Of a stretch of 11,156 bases of DNA, positions 1-6,567 are shown in pieces; the first letter of the stretch is position 1, and every line of letters starts with the position of its first letter. The notes beneath the pieces are model-generated. The model did no database searches. It had not been told where the DNA came from and saw nothing but the letters and a program-made list of their open reading frames with translations. This stretch comes from JBIIUJ01 sp044340025 (GTDB lineage: Bacteria > Pseudomonadota > Alphaproteobacteria > Caulobacterales > Aquidulcibacteraceae): positions 1 through 11,156 of the forward strand of contig JBIIUJ010000085.1 of assembly GCA_044340025.1 (NCBI GenBank). The letters run 5' to 3'. Position numbers and translations under genes: made by a program.

Positions 1-1619
1 AGACCGGCACCTTGACCCGCAACGAAATGGTGGTGGCGGCGGCGGAGACAGCGGAGGGCGTCTTTGCCGTCGATGGCGAGGGTCATGCGCCGACAGGTGC
101 CATCACCCCGGCGGGTGATCTTTCAGCCCTCGCCCGGGCGGCGGCGCTTTGCAATGACGCCGCCCTGACCTGCAAGGACGGGGCCTGGACGATCGAGGGC
201 GACCCGATGGAAGGCGCGCTTCTGTCTTTTGCGGGCAAGGTCGGCGGTGTCCCCGCCTCGCGCCGTTTGGACGCCATCCCCTTCGACAGCCGCCACCGTT
301 TCATGGCCGTACTGACCGATGGGCCATTGGGCCGGGTAACCCACGTGAAGGGTGCACCAGAACGCGTGCTGCGGATGTGCGACGGTATTGACCTGCATAA
401 CTGGCACGACCGGGCCGAGGCATTGGCGCGGCGGGGCTTGCGGGTGCTGGCGCTGGCCGAACGGCCCGAGGCGGGCGAGCGGATCGACGCGGCCACACTG
501 GAGGGTGGCCTGACTTTCCTCGGCCTCGTCGGCCTGATCGACCCGCCCCGCCCCGAGGCGATTGCCGCCGTGGCCGAATGCCGGGCGGCAGGCATCCGGG
601 TCAAGATGATCACCGGCGATCATGCCGGAACCGCCGCCGCCATCGGCGCGCAGATCGGGCTGGCGAACCCCCACCGCGTGCTGACCGGGGCCGATCTTGA
701 CAAGCTGGACGATGCGCAACTGGCACTGGAGGTGGCGGATGTCGACATTTTCGCCCGCACGAGCCCCGAACACAAACTGCGCCTTGTGACCGCTCTGCAG
801 GCGCATGGCCTGTCAGTCGCGATGACCGGCGACGGGGTGAACGACGCGCCCGCGCTGAAGCGCGCCGATGCGGGCATCGCCATGGGGCTGAAAGGCTCGG
901 AAGCCGCCAAGGAGGCCGCCGATCTGGTACTGGCCGACGACAACTTCGCAAGTATCGCGGCGGCGGTGCGCGAAGGGCGGACGGTCTATGACAACCTCAA
1001 GAAGGTGATCAGCTGGACCCTGCCGACCAATGCGGGCGAATCCATGGTTGTGGTGCTGGCGCTGCTGGTCGGAATGGCCCTGCCGGTCACGGCGGTCCAG
1101 ATCCTGTGGATCAACCTGATCACTGGGATCACGCTGGGCCTCGCGCTGGCCTTTGAGCCGACTGAAGCAGGCACCATGGCCCGCCCGCCGCGCGCCCGCA
1201 ACGCGCCGATCCTGTCGGGCGGGTTGGTCTGGCATGTCGTTCTGGTGGCAACGCTGTTTCTCGCTGCGGTCTTCGGCGTCTTCACCTATGCCATCGACAA
1301 GGGTTATCCGCTTGCCCTTGCCCAGACCATGGCGATGAACACGCTGGTGGTGTTGGAAATCTTCCACTTGTTCTTCATCCGCAATATCCACAGCACGTCG
1401 CTGACATGGGCTGCAGTGCGCGGGACACGCGTGGTCTGGACCGTGGTTCTCATCATCACCGCCGCACAATTCGCCGTCACCTACCTGCCGCCCCTGCAGG
1501 CAGTTCTGGGCACAAGCCCTGTTCCGCTGATGGACGGACTGTTGATCGTGGCCATCGGCGCTGCCTTTTTCGCGCTGATCGAAATCGAAAAGCAGATCCG
1601 GCTCGGGCTGAAAGGATGA
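1..1619 (+). CDS. P2-type cation-transporting ATPase, C-terminal part (5' end outside window)
   Basis: Membrane pump that uses ATP, through an aspartyl-phosphate intermediate, to move cations across the inner membrane. The window opens just after the phosphorylated Asp: the first codons read TGTLTRNEM, the tail of the DKTGTLT motif. The 538 visible residues then show the nucleotide-binding KGAPE motif (nt 348-362), TGDH (612-623), the hinge GDGVNDAP (828-851) and the C-terminal membrane helices M5-M10. By alignment from memory with SERCA, metal ligands in M5 (Asn and Glu of TNAGE, 1026-1040), M6 (Asn and Thr of NLIT, 1113-1124) and M8 (Glu, 1356-1358) are kept, but the M6 Asp is Gly (1125-1127). 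The frame ends with TGA at 1617, 78 bases before the PHA synthase, so an operon is likely. The P2/PacL-like class is clear; the ion carried is not. Confidence 0.93.
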   Translation, partial: TGTLTRNEMVVAAAETAEGVFAVDGEGHAPTGAITPAGDLSALARAAALCNDAALTCKDGAWTIEGDPMEGALLSFAGKVGGVPASRRLDAIPFDSRHRFMAVLTDGPLGRVTHVKGAPERVLRMCDGIDLHNWHDRAEALARRGLRVLALAERPEAGERIDAATLEGGLTFLGLVGLIDPPRPEAIAAVAECRAAGIRVKMITGDHAGTAAAIGAQIGLANPHRVLTGADLDKLDDAQLALEVADVDIFARTSPEHKLRLVTALQAHGLSVAMTGDGVNDAPALKRADAGIAMGLKGSEAAKEAADLVLADDNFASIAAAVREGRTVYDNLKKVISWTLPTNAGESMVVVLALLVGMALPVTAVQILWINLITGITLGLALAFEPTEAGTMARPPRARNAPILSGGLVWHVVLVATLFLAAVFGVFTYAIDKGYPLALAQTMAMNTLVVLEIFHLFFIRNIHSTSLTWAAVRGTRVVWTVVLIITAAQFAVTYLPPLQAVLGTSPVPLMDGLLIVAIGAAFFALIEIEKQIRLGLKG

Positions 1620-1697
1620 CCTGTGACAAGGCCACGATGATCAGATTGCAGTAGACTTCCACTCTCCAGAGCAGCGTCCAGAAGGAACGAGGCCAAG

Positions 1698-3497
1698 ATG
1701 ACCGGAACCAGGAAAAAGCCGAAACCTTCTCCCCTTTCTCCGCCGGTGGTCACCGGACTACCGGCAGTGATCGATGCGCCCCAACAAACCGAGCATCCGC
1801 ATCAGAACTTCGATCGCGCGGCCCGGGCCGCCGTCGCACGGCTTTCGGGCGGTGTCTCCACCCATGCCTTCATCGAGGCCTGGAGCGACTGGGCCCAGCA
1901 CCTCGCCCGCGCACCTGGCCGTCAGATGGAACTGGCCGAACACGCGCAGCGCAGTCTGTTGAAGCTGATGGCTCTGGCCACCAGCCCCGGCAACGCTCCG
2001 CCCTTTTCCCCAAAACCCTATGACCACCGCTTTGACCATGAGGGCTGGCAAAAGCCGCCCTTCCAGATGTGGCAGCAGGGATTTCTGGCGATGCAGGACT
2101 GGTGGGACCATGCCACTGAGCCGATGCGCGGCCTGCGTCCCGAGGACGCCGAGCGCACCCGATTTCTGGCCCGGCAGACGCTGGATGTCCTCTCGCCTTC
2201 GAGCCAGCCGCTTCTGAACCCCGAGATCATCGCCGAAACGACCAAGTCGATGGGCCGCAACCTGACAGAAGGTGCCGCGCATTTCGCCCACGACGCCCTG
2301 AAAACCCTGACCGGTCAGCGCGACCCAGCCCCCGAGGGTTACCAGATCGGCAAGGATCTGGCCTGCACGCCCGGCCAGGTCGTCTATCGCAACGAACTTA
2401 TGGAGTTGATCCAGTATGCGCCGCAGACGCCGCAAGTCCACGCCCGCCCGATCCTGATCGTTCCGGCCTGGATCATGAAATACTACATCCTCGATCTGTC
2501 GCCCGAAAACTCGATGGTGCGCTATCTGGTCGGGCAAGGCTTTACCGTTTTCATGATCTCGTGGATCAACCCGACCTCCGATCAGCGTGACCTGTCGCTG
2601 GAGGATTACCGCAAGCGCGGTGTGATGGCCGCGCTGGATGCGGTGACCTCAATCGTGCCGGACACCCCGGTTCAGGCCGTCGGCTACTGCCTTGGCGGCA
2701 CCATTCTGGCGATTGCGGCAGCGACGATGGCGCGCGACGGCGATAACCGGCTTGCCTCGGTCACGCTGATGGCCGCGCAGGTGGACTTCGTCGAAGCGGG
2801 CGAGCTCTTGTTGTTCCTCGACGAAAGTCAGGTCGCCTTTCTGGAAGACCTGATGTGGGAGCAGGGCTATCTCGATCGCCCGCAGATGGCCCGCGCCTTT
2901 GCCGCCATCCGCGCCGAAGACCTGATCTGGACCCGCGCCGTCCAGCGCTATTTCCTGGGGCGCGAGGATGTGCCGACCGATATCGGCGTCTGGCTTTCCG
3001 ACACCACCAGAATGCCTGCACAGATGCACTCGCAATATCTGCGCGGCCTCTTTCTCGAAAACCGGCTGACGGCCGGGCGCTTTGCGGTTGAGGGCCGGGT
3101 GATCGCGCTGAAAGACCTGTCGGTGCCGCTGTTCGTCATCGGCACCGAGACGGATCACATCGCGCCGTGGCGGTCGGTCTACAAGACCAAACTGTTCACC
3201 GACAGCGACCTGACTTTCGTGCTGACCAAGGGCGGCCACAACAGCGGTATTCTCAGCGAACCGGGCCATAAGGGGCGTCACTTCCGTATCTCGCACCGCG
3301 CGGCAGGGGCGCACTATGTCGGACCCGACGCCTGGCTGGCAGAGACTGCGTCAAAAACCGGATCGTGGTGGCCGGATTGGGTGGAATGGCTGGCTGCTCA
3401 GGACGGAGGTCTGGTGAATGCCCCTGCAATTGGGGCACCGGACAAGGGCCTTGCCCCGCTCTGTCCCGCGCCGGGCAGCTATGTGATGCAGCCCTGA
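1698..3497 (+). CDS. phaC: Poly(3-hydroxyalkanoate) synthase, class I-like
   Basis: Polymerises (R)-3-hydroxyacyl-CoA into polyhydroxyalkanoate storage polymer at the granule surface. The 599-residue length fits class I synthases. An N-terminal PhaC_N region (about residues 95-270) precedes an alpha/beta-hydrolase core. The lipase-like box GYCLGG carries the catalytic Cys331; Asp486 (in ETDHIAPW) and His514 (in GGHNSG) complete the triad. Class I enzymes have GYCxGG where class II have a Ser-containing variant. The start at 1698 is chosen because GAGG lies five bases upstream (1689-1692) and the sequence reads well from there. It sits between a cation ATPase and an MBL exonuclease on the same strand, with no phaA, phaB or phasin gene visible, so it may be an accessory synthase rather than the main one. 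The family is certain; the substrate chain length is inferred. Confidence 0.93.
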   Translation: MTGTRKKPKPSPLSPPVVTGLPAVIDAPQQTEHPHQNFDRAARAAVARLSGGVSTHAFIEAWSDWAQHLARAPGRQMELAEHAQRSLLKLMALATSPGNAPPFSPKPYDHRFDHEGWQKPPFQMWQQGFLAMQDWWDHATEPMRGLRPEDAERTRFLARQTLDVLSPSSQPLLNPEIIAETTKSMGRNLTEGAAHFAHDALKTLTGQRDPAPEGYQIGKDLACTPGQVVYRNELMELIQYAPQTPQVHARPILIVPAWIMKYYILDLSPENSMVRYLVGQGFTVFMISWINPTSDQRDLSLEDYRKRGVMAALDAVTSIVPDTPVQAVGYCLGGTILAIAAATMARDGDNRLASVTLMAAQVDFVEAGELLLFLDESQVAFLEDLMWEQGYLDRPQMARAFAAIRAEDLIWTRAVQRYFLGREDVPTDIGVWLSDTTRMPAQMHSQYLRGLFLENRLTAGRFAVEGRVIALKDLSVPLFVIGTETDHIAPWRSVYKTKLFTDSDLTFVLTKGGHNSGILSEPGHKGRHFRISHRAAGAHYVGPDAWLAETASKTGSWWPDWVEWLAAQDGGLVNAPAIGAPDKGLAPLCPAPGSYVMQP

Positions 3498-3524
3498 AAC
3501 TGGAACCAACGACAGGATGACACC

Positions 3525-5120
3525 ATGCCCCACCCTCGCCTGACGTTTCACGGTGCCGCCCGTTCGGTCACAGGCTCCTGTTTCCGACTTGAAACCGATC
3601 ATGGAGATATCCTCATCGATTGCGGGTTGTTTCAGGGCTCAAAGACCGAAAAGGAACTGAACTATCGTCCCTTCCCCTTTGCGCCGGGCAAGATCGCAGC
3701 TGTTATTCTCAGCCATGCGCATATCGACCATTCGGGTTTACTACCCAAACTGGTGAAACACGGGTTCTCCGGGCCGATCCACGCGACACATGCCACGACC
3801 GATCTGGCCGGAGTGATGCTGCCCGACAGTGCGCATATTCAGGAGATCGAGGTTGAACAGTTCAACCGCCGCGCCGCCCGACGCGACCGCGGTTCGGTCA
3901 ACCCGATCTATACAGGCGCAGATGCGGCGGCCTGCCTCGATCTGTTCCAGTCGCATCCCTATGACAGCTGGTTTGCCGTCCTGCCCGGCCTGCGGGCGCG
4001 GTTCTGGAACGCGGGGCACCTTCTGGGGTCCGCCTCGGTCGAGGTCGAACTGGCACAGGCCGAAGGTGACCCGCTGCACATCCTGTTCTCGGCGGACATC
4101 GGACCGGATTACAAGCTGATGCACCCCGATCCCGAAGGCCCAAGCGGGGTGGACTATCTGATCTGCGAGGCGACCTACGGGGATCGCGACCGCATCGATG
4201 CCACCGCCGACCGCCGCCGCCAAATGCTTTGCGACGAGGTGCGCGCGGCCATGCATCCCCAAGGCGCGCTTCTGATTCCGTCTTTCGCCGTTGAACGCGC
4301 GCAGGAACTGATCAGCGATCTCGGCCGCTTGATTGCCGAGGGTGCCTTGCCGCAGACGCCGATCTATGTGGACAGCCCGCTTGCCACAAAGGCAACGCGA
4401 GTGTTCGCCAAACACCACAAAGAGTTGGAGGAAGGCGCGGTGTTGATGCGTGGCTTGAAGTCACGGCATCTGCATTTCACCGAGACGCGCGAACAAAGCA
4501 TCGCACTTGACCGGGTACAGGGATTTCATATCGTCATCGCCGCCTCGGGAATGTGCGACGCGGGGCGCATCCGGCATCGGCTGAAGAACTGGCTTTGGCG
4601 TGACGAGGCCACCGTTCTGTTCACCGGCTTTCAGGCGGTGGGCACACTGGGGCGCATCTTGCAGGAAGGCGCGAAATCGGTGCGCATCCAAGGCGAGGAA
4701 TTCGCGGTGCGCGCCCGGATCCGGTCGCTTGACCTTTACTCCGGTCACGCTGACGGCACCGAACTGCGCGACTGGATCAAGGCAAGGCTGCCGATCCGGC
4801 ACCAGGTGTTCCTGGTCCATGGCGAAGAGCCCGCGATGGCAGGACTTGCGGCCAGGTTGGATGGAATAGTCTTGCCGGGCGATGTTCTGCTACCGGCACT
4901 GGACGAAGAATTTGTCCTCGCCCCGACGGGTGCACGCAGTTCTGCCGGGGCCACGCCTCCGCGCCTGTCGCGGGACAAGGTGGCGCGGCTGGATTGGCAC
5001 AACGATGTGTCCAAGCTGATGCTCGACATCAATCATGCTCTGCAGGCCAGCGCCGATGAAAAATCGCGGGGCGTTCTGATCCGCCGCCTTCAGCAATCGC
5101 TCGAAACGGTGAAGCGTTGA
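3525..5120 (+). CDS. MBL-fold/beta-CASP RNA-processing exonuclease (CPSF/Ysh1-like)
   Basis: Metallo-beta-lactamase-fold nuclease of the beta-CASP group, which cleaves or trims RNA using two zinc ions in the cytoplasm. The 531 residues begin with the usual GAARSVTGSC strand, then the zinc motif HAHIDH (64-69), further ligands His165 (AGHLLGS) and Asp191 (SADIG), the beta-CASP Glu215 (CEATYGD), the segment FTGFQAVGTLGR, His408 (YSGHAD) and His432 (VHGE). All expected catalytic residues are present, so it is probably active. Typical bacterial homologues are about 450-470 residues; the extra C-terminal stretch of about 60 residues after the core is poorly conserved-looking and may bind RNA or partners. 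AGGA at 3514-3517, seven bases before the ATG, supports the start. It follows the PHA synthase by 27 bases and is likely cotranscribed. The RNA target is unknown. Confidence 0.9.
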   Translation: MPHPRLTFHGAARSVTGSCFRLETDHGDILIDCGLFQGSKTEKELNYRPFPFAPGKIAAVILSHAHIDHSGLLPKLVKHGFSGPIHATHATTDLAGVMLPDSAHIQEIEVEQFNRRAARRDRGSVNPIYTGADAAACLDLFQSHPYDSWFAVLPGLRARFWNAGHLLGSASVEVELAQAEGDPLHILFSADIGPDYKLMHPDPEGPSGVDYLICEATYGDRDRIDATADRRRQMLCDEVRAAMHPQGALLIPSFAVERAQELISDLGRLIAEGALPQTPIYVDSPLATKATRVFAKHHKELEEGAVLMRGLKSRHLHFTETREQSIALDRVQGFHIVIAASGMCDAGRIRHRLKNWLWRDEATVLFTGFQAVGTLGRILQEGAKSVRIQGEEFAVRARIRSLDLYSGHADGTELRDWIKARLPIRHQVFLVHGEEPAMAGLAARLDGIVLPGDVLLPALDEEFVLAPTGARSSAGATPPRLSRDKVARLDWHNDVSKLMLDINHALQASADEKSRGVLIRRLQQSLETVKR

Positions 5121-5163
5121 AACGTGAAATCTGACCGGTAAAGTTTGGGGCCGAGGATGTTCC

Positions 5164-5220
5164 TTAGCTTGCCATGATGAAGGTCAAGATTTCAGTCAAG
5201 GCGACCAGAATCCTCGACAT
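5164..5220 (-). CDS. Possible tiny hydrophobic peptide (18 aa)
   Basis: An ATG at 5220 opens an 18-codon frame, MSRILVALTEILTFIMAS, ending in TAA at 5164. It lies 21 bases downstream of the stop of the tail-fibre fragment on the same strand, and a purine-rich AGAAAGAAG stretch precedes it. The product would be one short apolar helix. I do not recognise it. It could be a genuine leftover small gene of the phage block, a truncated gene start, or chance; an 18-codon frame is weak evidence on its own. Confidence 0.18.
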   Translation of the reverse strand: MSRILVALTEILTFIMAS

Positions 5221-5241
5221 GTTCACACTTCTTTCTCACAC

Positions 5242-5655
5242 TCAGTAATCGGTCTCCACGTAGACCCCCGAGCAGTCGTAGGCTACCGCTGCCGCCGTCG
5301 CCCCGTTATTCATGAACAGCCTCGGCGACAGGAACTGCGTGTTGGCTGGCAGGTCCGTTGTGATCTCTTGCTCGAACACTGCGCCCGAAACCTCGTCGAC
5401 CACCCGCACCCAGACGGAACTGCCGTTCGGTGGTGCCGCGATGAACAGGGTCAGCACCCCACCCGTCGCGATGGCGAAACTCGCCCCCATGTCGGTCAGC
5501 GTCGGTGCACCGGTGCCATCGTTCGTGACAAGCTGCCAGCGTGTGTGCGTGCCGCGCTGGAAACCGATGCCCCAACGCCAAAACAATGCTAACACAGTTT
5601 CTTCGGTTGCACGGATGCGCTTCGTCGGCCTGGGGTGCCAACAGCCTGCGGCCAT
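5242..5655 (-). pseudogene. Truncated C-terminal fragment of a phage/GTA tail-fibre-like protein
   Basis: The frame from the ATG at 5655 has 137 codons, but only residues about 26-137 (nt 5580 down to the stop at 5242) read like a folded structural protein: WGIGFQRGTHTRWQL, a Thr/Gly/Ala-rich beta-strand pattern, then a closing AYDCSGVYVETDY. This looks like the receptor-facing C-terminal domain of tail-fibre proteins found in Rhodobacterales prophages and GTAs; the match is from memory and unverified. The first 25 residues (Arg/Pro-rich, different base composition) look like unrelated DNA brought into frame at about 5585, so the large N-terminal part of the gene appears lost. No ribosome binding site stands out before 5655. 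It faces the beta-CASP gene tail to tail. An alternative is an intact small hypothetical gene. Confidence 0.5.
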
Positions 5656-5745
5656 TCGCGTCTTTGAGAATTCATTTTGGCTCTGTTAGTTTTGGACTGG
5701 ATGCATCCCGATGCTGACTAGGACTGTAAAGGATAAATTATTGAA

Positions 5746-5868
5746 ATGGATGCGTTAATCATCGTTCTTGTTCTTGCCGTAATTGCCAACTTACTTGATT
5801 GGATTACACGCGATTGGCCCGGGGGGGAGACGTTACTTGTCGACCATAGACAAAAGGCGCAAGTTTAA
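5746..5868 (+). CDS. Small single-pass membrane protein (40 aa), hypothetical
   Basis: ATG at 5746 opens a 40-codon frame ending in TAA at 5866. Residues 4-20 (LIIVLVLAVIANLLDWI) form a strong apolar helix followed by a charged tail (TRDWPGGETLLVDHRQKAQV), the layout of a small inner-membrane protein with its C-terminus on one side. AAAGGA at 5728-5733 is a good Shine-Dalgarno sequence, though its 12-base spacing is long. Codon use is AT-rich, unlike genes on either side. A run of seven G (5821-5827) sits inside the frame and would change the tail if its length varied. No family recognised. Its position inside the junction zone suggests acquired DNA. Confidence 0.4.
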   Translation: MDALIIVLVLAVIANLLDWITRDWPGGETLLVDHRQKAQV

Positions 5869-5960
5869 GTTCGATAGTGGCGATGAATCGGAAGTCTTGA
5901 AAAAAGGCCAGAGCCAAGACAAAACATGAAAAACCTACATGGGAAATAAAAATAGAATTT

Positions 5961-5987
5961 TTGATACCGATCGCATTATTTTATAAT
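5961..5987 (+). promoter_or_regulatory. Candidate sigma-70-type promoter
   Basis: A perfect TATAAT at 5982-5987 is preceded by TTGATA at 5961-5966. The spacer is 15 bases, shorter than the preferred 17, so strength is uncertain, and the surrounding AT-rich sequence makes chance matches likely. Transcription would start near 5994 and enter the hairpin at 6000-6037 directly. Confidence 0.28.
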
Positions 5988-5999
5988 TAAATCACATCT

Positions 6000-6037
6000 A
6001 AGGGAAAGCTGACTCTATACATTGTTGGCTTTCCTTT
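6000..6037. other. Hairpin: 10-bp inverted repeat with 18-base loop
   Basis: The arm AAGGGAAAGC (6000-6009) pairs with GCTTTCCTTT (6028-6037), ten pairs including one G-T wobble. No T-run follows on either strand, so it is not a standard terminator. It begins just after the candidate promoter and may be the 5' stem of a transcript or a protein-binding site. Confidence 0.35.
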
Positions 6038-6065
6038 CATTATGGCTGTGAAGCAGTACGCCCGC

Positions 6066-6171
6066 GCGTGCGCCAGAGACACTTGCCATAAACGGAGCGC
6101 GCGCACGCCAAAAGGAGTGCTGCTGGCTTCGGGGTGAGCGCGCTAGCTTGCTGGCGACCCAACAGCGCGCT
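6066..6171. repeat. Two GC-rich inverted repeats in tandem
   Basis: GCGTGCGC (6066-6073) is the reverse complement of GCGCACGC (6101-6108). AGCGCGCT, itself a palindrome, occurs at 6137-6144 and again at 6164-6171, so these copies can also pair around a 19-base loop; AGCGC/GCGCT (6164-6168/6174-6178) gives a competing small hairpin. Such GC-rich structure stands out inside a region that is otherwise poor in GC. It could be part of a structured RNA or a remnant of a mobile element end. Confidence 0.35.
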
Positions 6172-6386
6172 TTGCGCTCATCTAGGCTGTACCGCACAAA
6201 TCCGCCCTTGGTTATCAGCGATGCTTCCGAGGCACTACCATTGCAGGTCGAGTTCACGATTGCCTCCCCCTCCCTGTTCGAACCCAATCCCAACACAGCA
6301 ACCGCTCAAGCGGCAGACGTTTATGGGGTACTTTGTGGGGCAGGCCGAAAGCGATCAAAAAAAACATAATAAAAACAAATGTAATT

Positions 6387-6476
6387 TGGTGGACAGGGTG
6401 GGATTCGAACCCACGGTGGAGTTCCCCCCACGGCGGTTTTCAAGACCGCTGCCTTAAACCGCTCGGCCACCTGTCC
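6387..6476 (-). tRNA. tRNA-Ser(UGA)
   Basis: Reads UCN serine codons (chiefly UCA). On the minus strand the gene runs from GGACAGG (acceptor 5' arm, 6476-6470) to CCTGTCC, A73 and an encoded CCA (6389-6387). The anticodon stem GCGGT/ACCGC encloses the loop CTTGAAA with anticodon TGA (6442-6440). A long variable arm (GGGG/CTCC) and the T arm GTGGG-TTCGAAT-CCCAC are present, as expected of a class II 90-nt tRNA. The discriminator base is A, where bacterial tRNA-Ser usually has G. Downstream T-runs (complement of 6357-6364 and 6371-6375) may help end transcription, but no stem precedes them. The 3' end faces the AT-rich junction zone, the side where integrating elements normally sit. Confidence 0.96.
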
Positions 6477-6496
6477 GGCGTTATGCGGCGGGGCGG

Positions 6497-6525
6497 GGCC
6501 TACAGGGTGTGGTCGGGTTTCGCAA
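6497..6525 (-). promoter_or_regulatory. Weak candidate promoter of the tRNA-Ser gene
   Basis: On the minus strand TTGCGA (6525-6520) is followed after 17 bases by TAGGCC (6502-6497), with the tRNA 5' end 20 bases further. The -35 and spacing are good but the -10 matches consensus only at TA. The C-rich stretch after it would suit a stringently controlled stable-RNA promoter. The same 91-base gap must hold the control signals of the divergent oxidoreductase gene. Confidence 0.22.
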
Positions 6526-6567
6526 GGCGGGTTGATCGGTTCGGCCGCTCGTGGTTCAGCGGCCGGC

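Larger units (their letters stand above)
5869..6386. other. Gene-poor AT-rich intergenic region next to the tRNA 3' end
   Basis: No convincing protein gene is visible. The first part (5869-6000) is strongly AT-rich and ends in a promoter-like sequence. The next (6000-6180) carries a hairpin and two GC-rich inverted repeats. The rest (6180-6386) has no clear structure and ends in A-rich runs (6357-6364, 6371-6375) that become T-runs reading out of the tRNA. A 93-codon GTG-initiated frame on the minus strand (6296 to 6015) exists, but it is Ser/Arg/Ala-rich, has no ribosome binding site and crosses the hairpins, so I do not call it. Confidence 0.6.

Noticed and set aside
813..1469. Antisense open frames opposite the ATPase, PHA synthase and MBL genes (for example 218 codons here)
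   Set aside because: All lie opposite genes with strong motifs and have His/Arg/Gln-rich compositions typical of antisense reading of GC-rich codons.
5152..5216. 7-bp inverted repeat CGAGGAT/ATCCTCG as a two-way terminator after the beta-CASP gene
   Set aside because: The arms are 51 bases apart, the interior does not pair and there is no T-run.
6276..6286. GTTCGAACCCA, similar to the tRNA T-loop region, as a possible attachment-site remnant
   Set aside because: It shares only ten bases with the tRNA-Ser and the flanks cannot form a T-stem, so chance or an unrelated sequence is more likely.
6015..6296. 93-codon GTG-initiated minus-strand frame in the AT-rich zone
   Set aside because: No ribosome binding site, no recognisable domain, Ser/Arg/Ala-rich product, and it runs through the inverted repeats.
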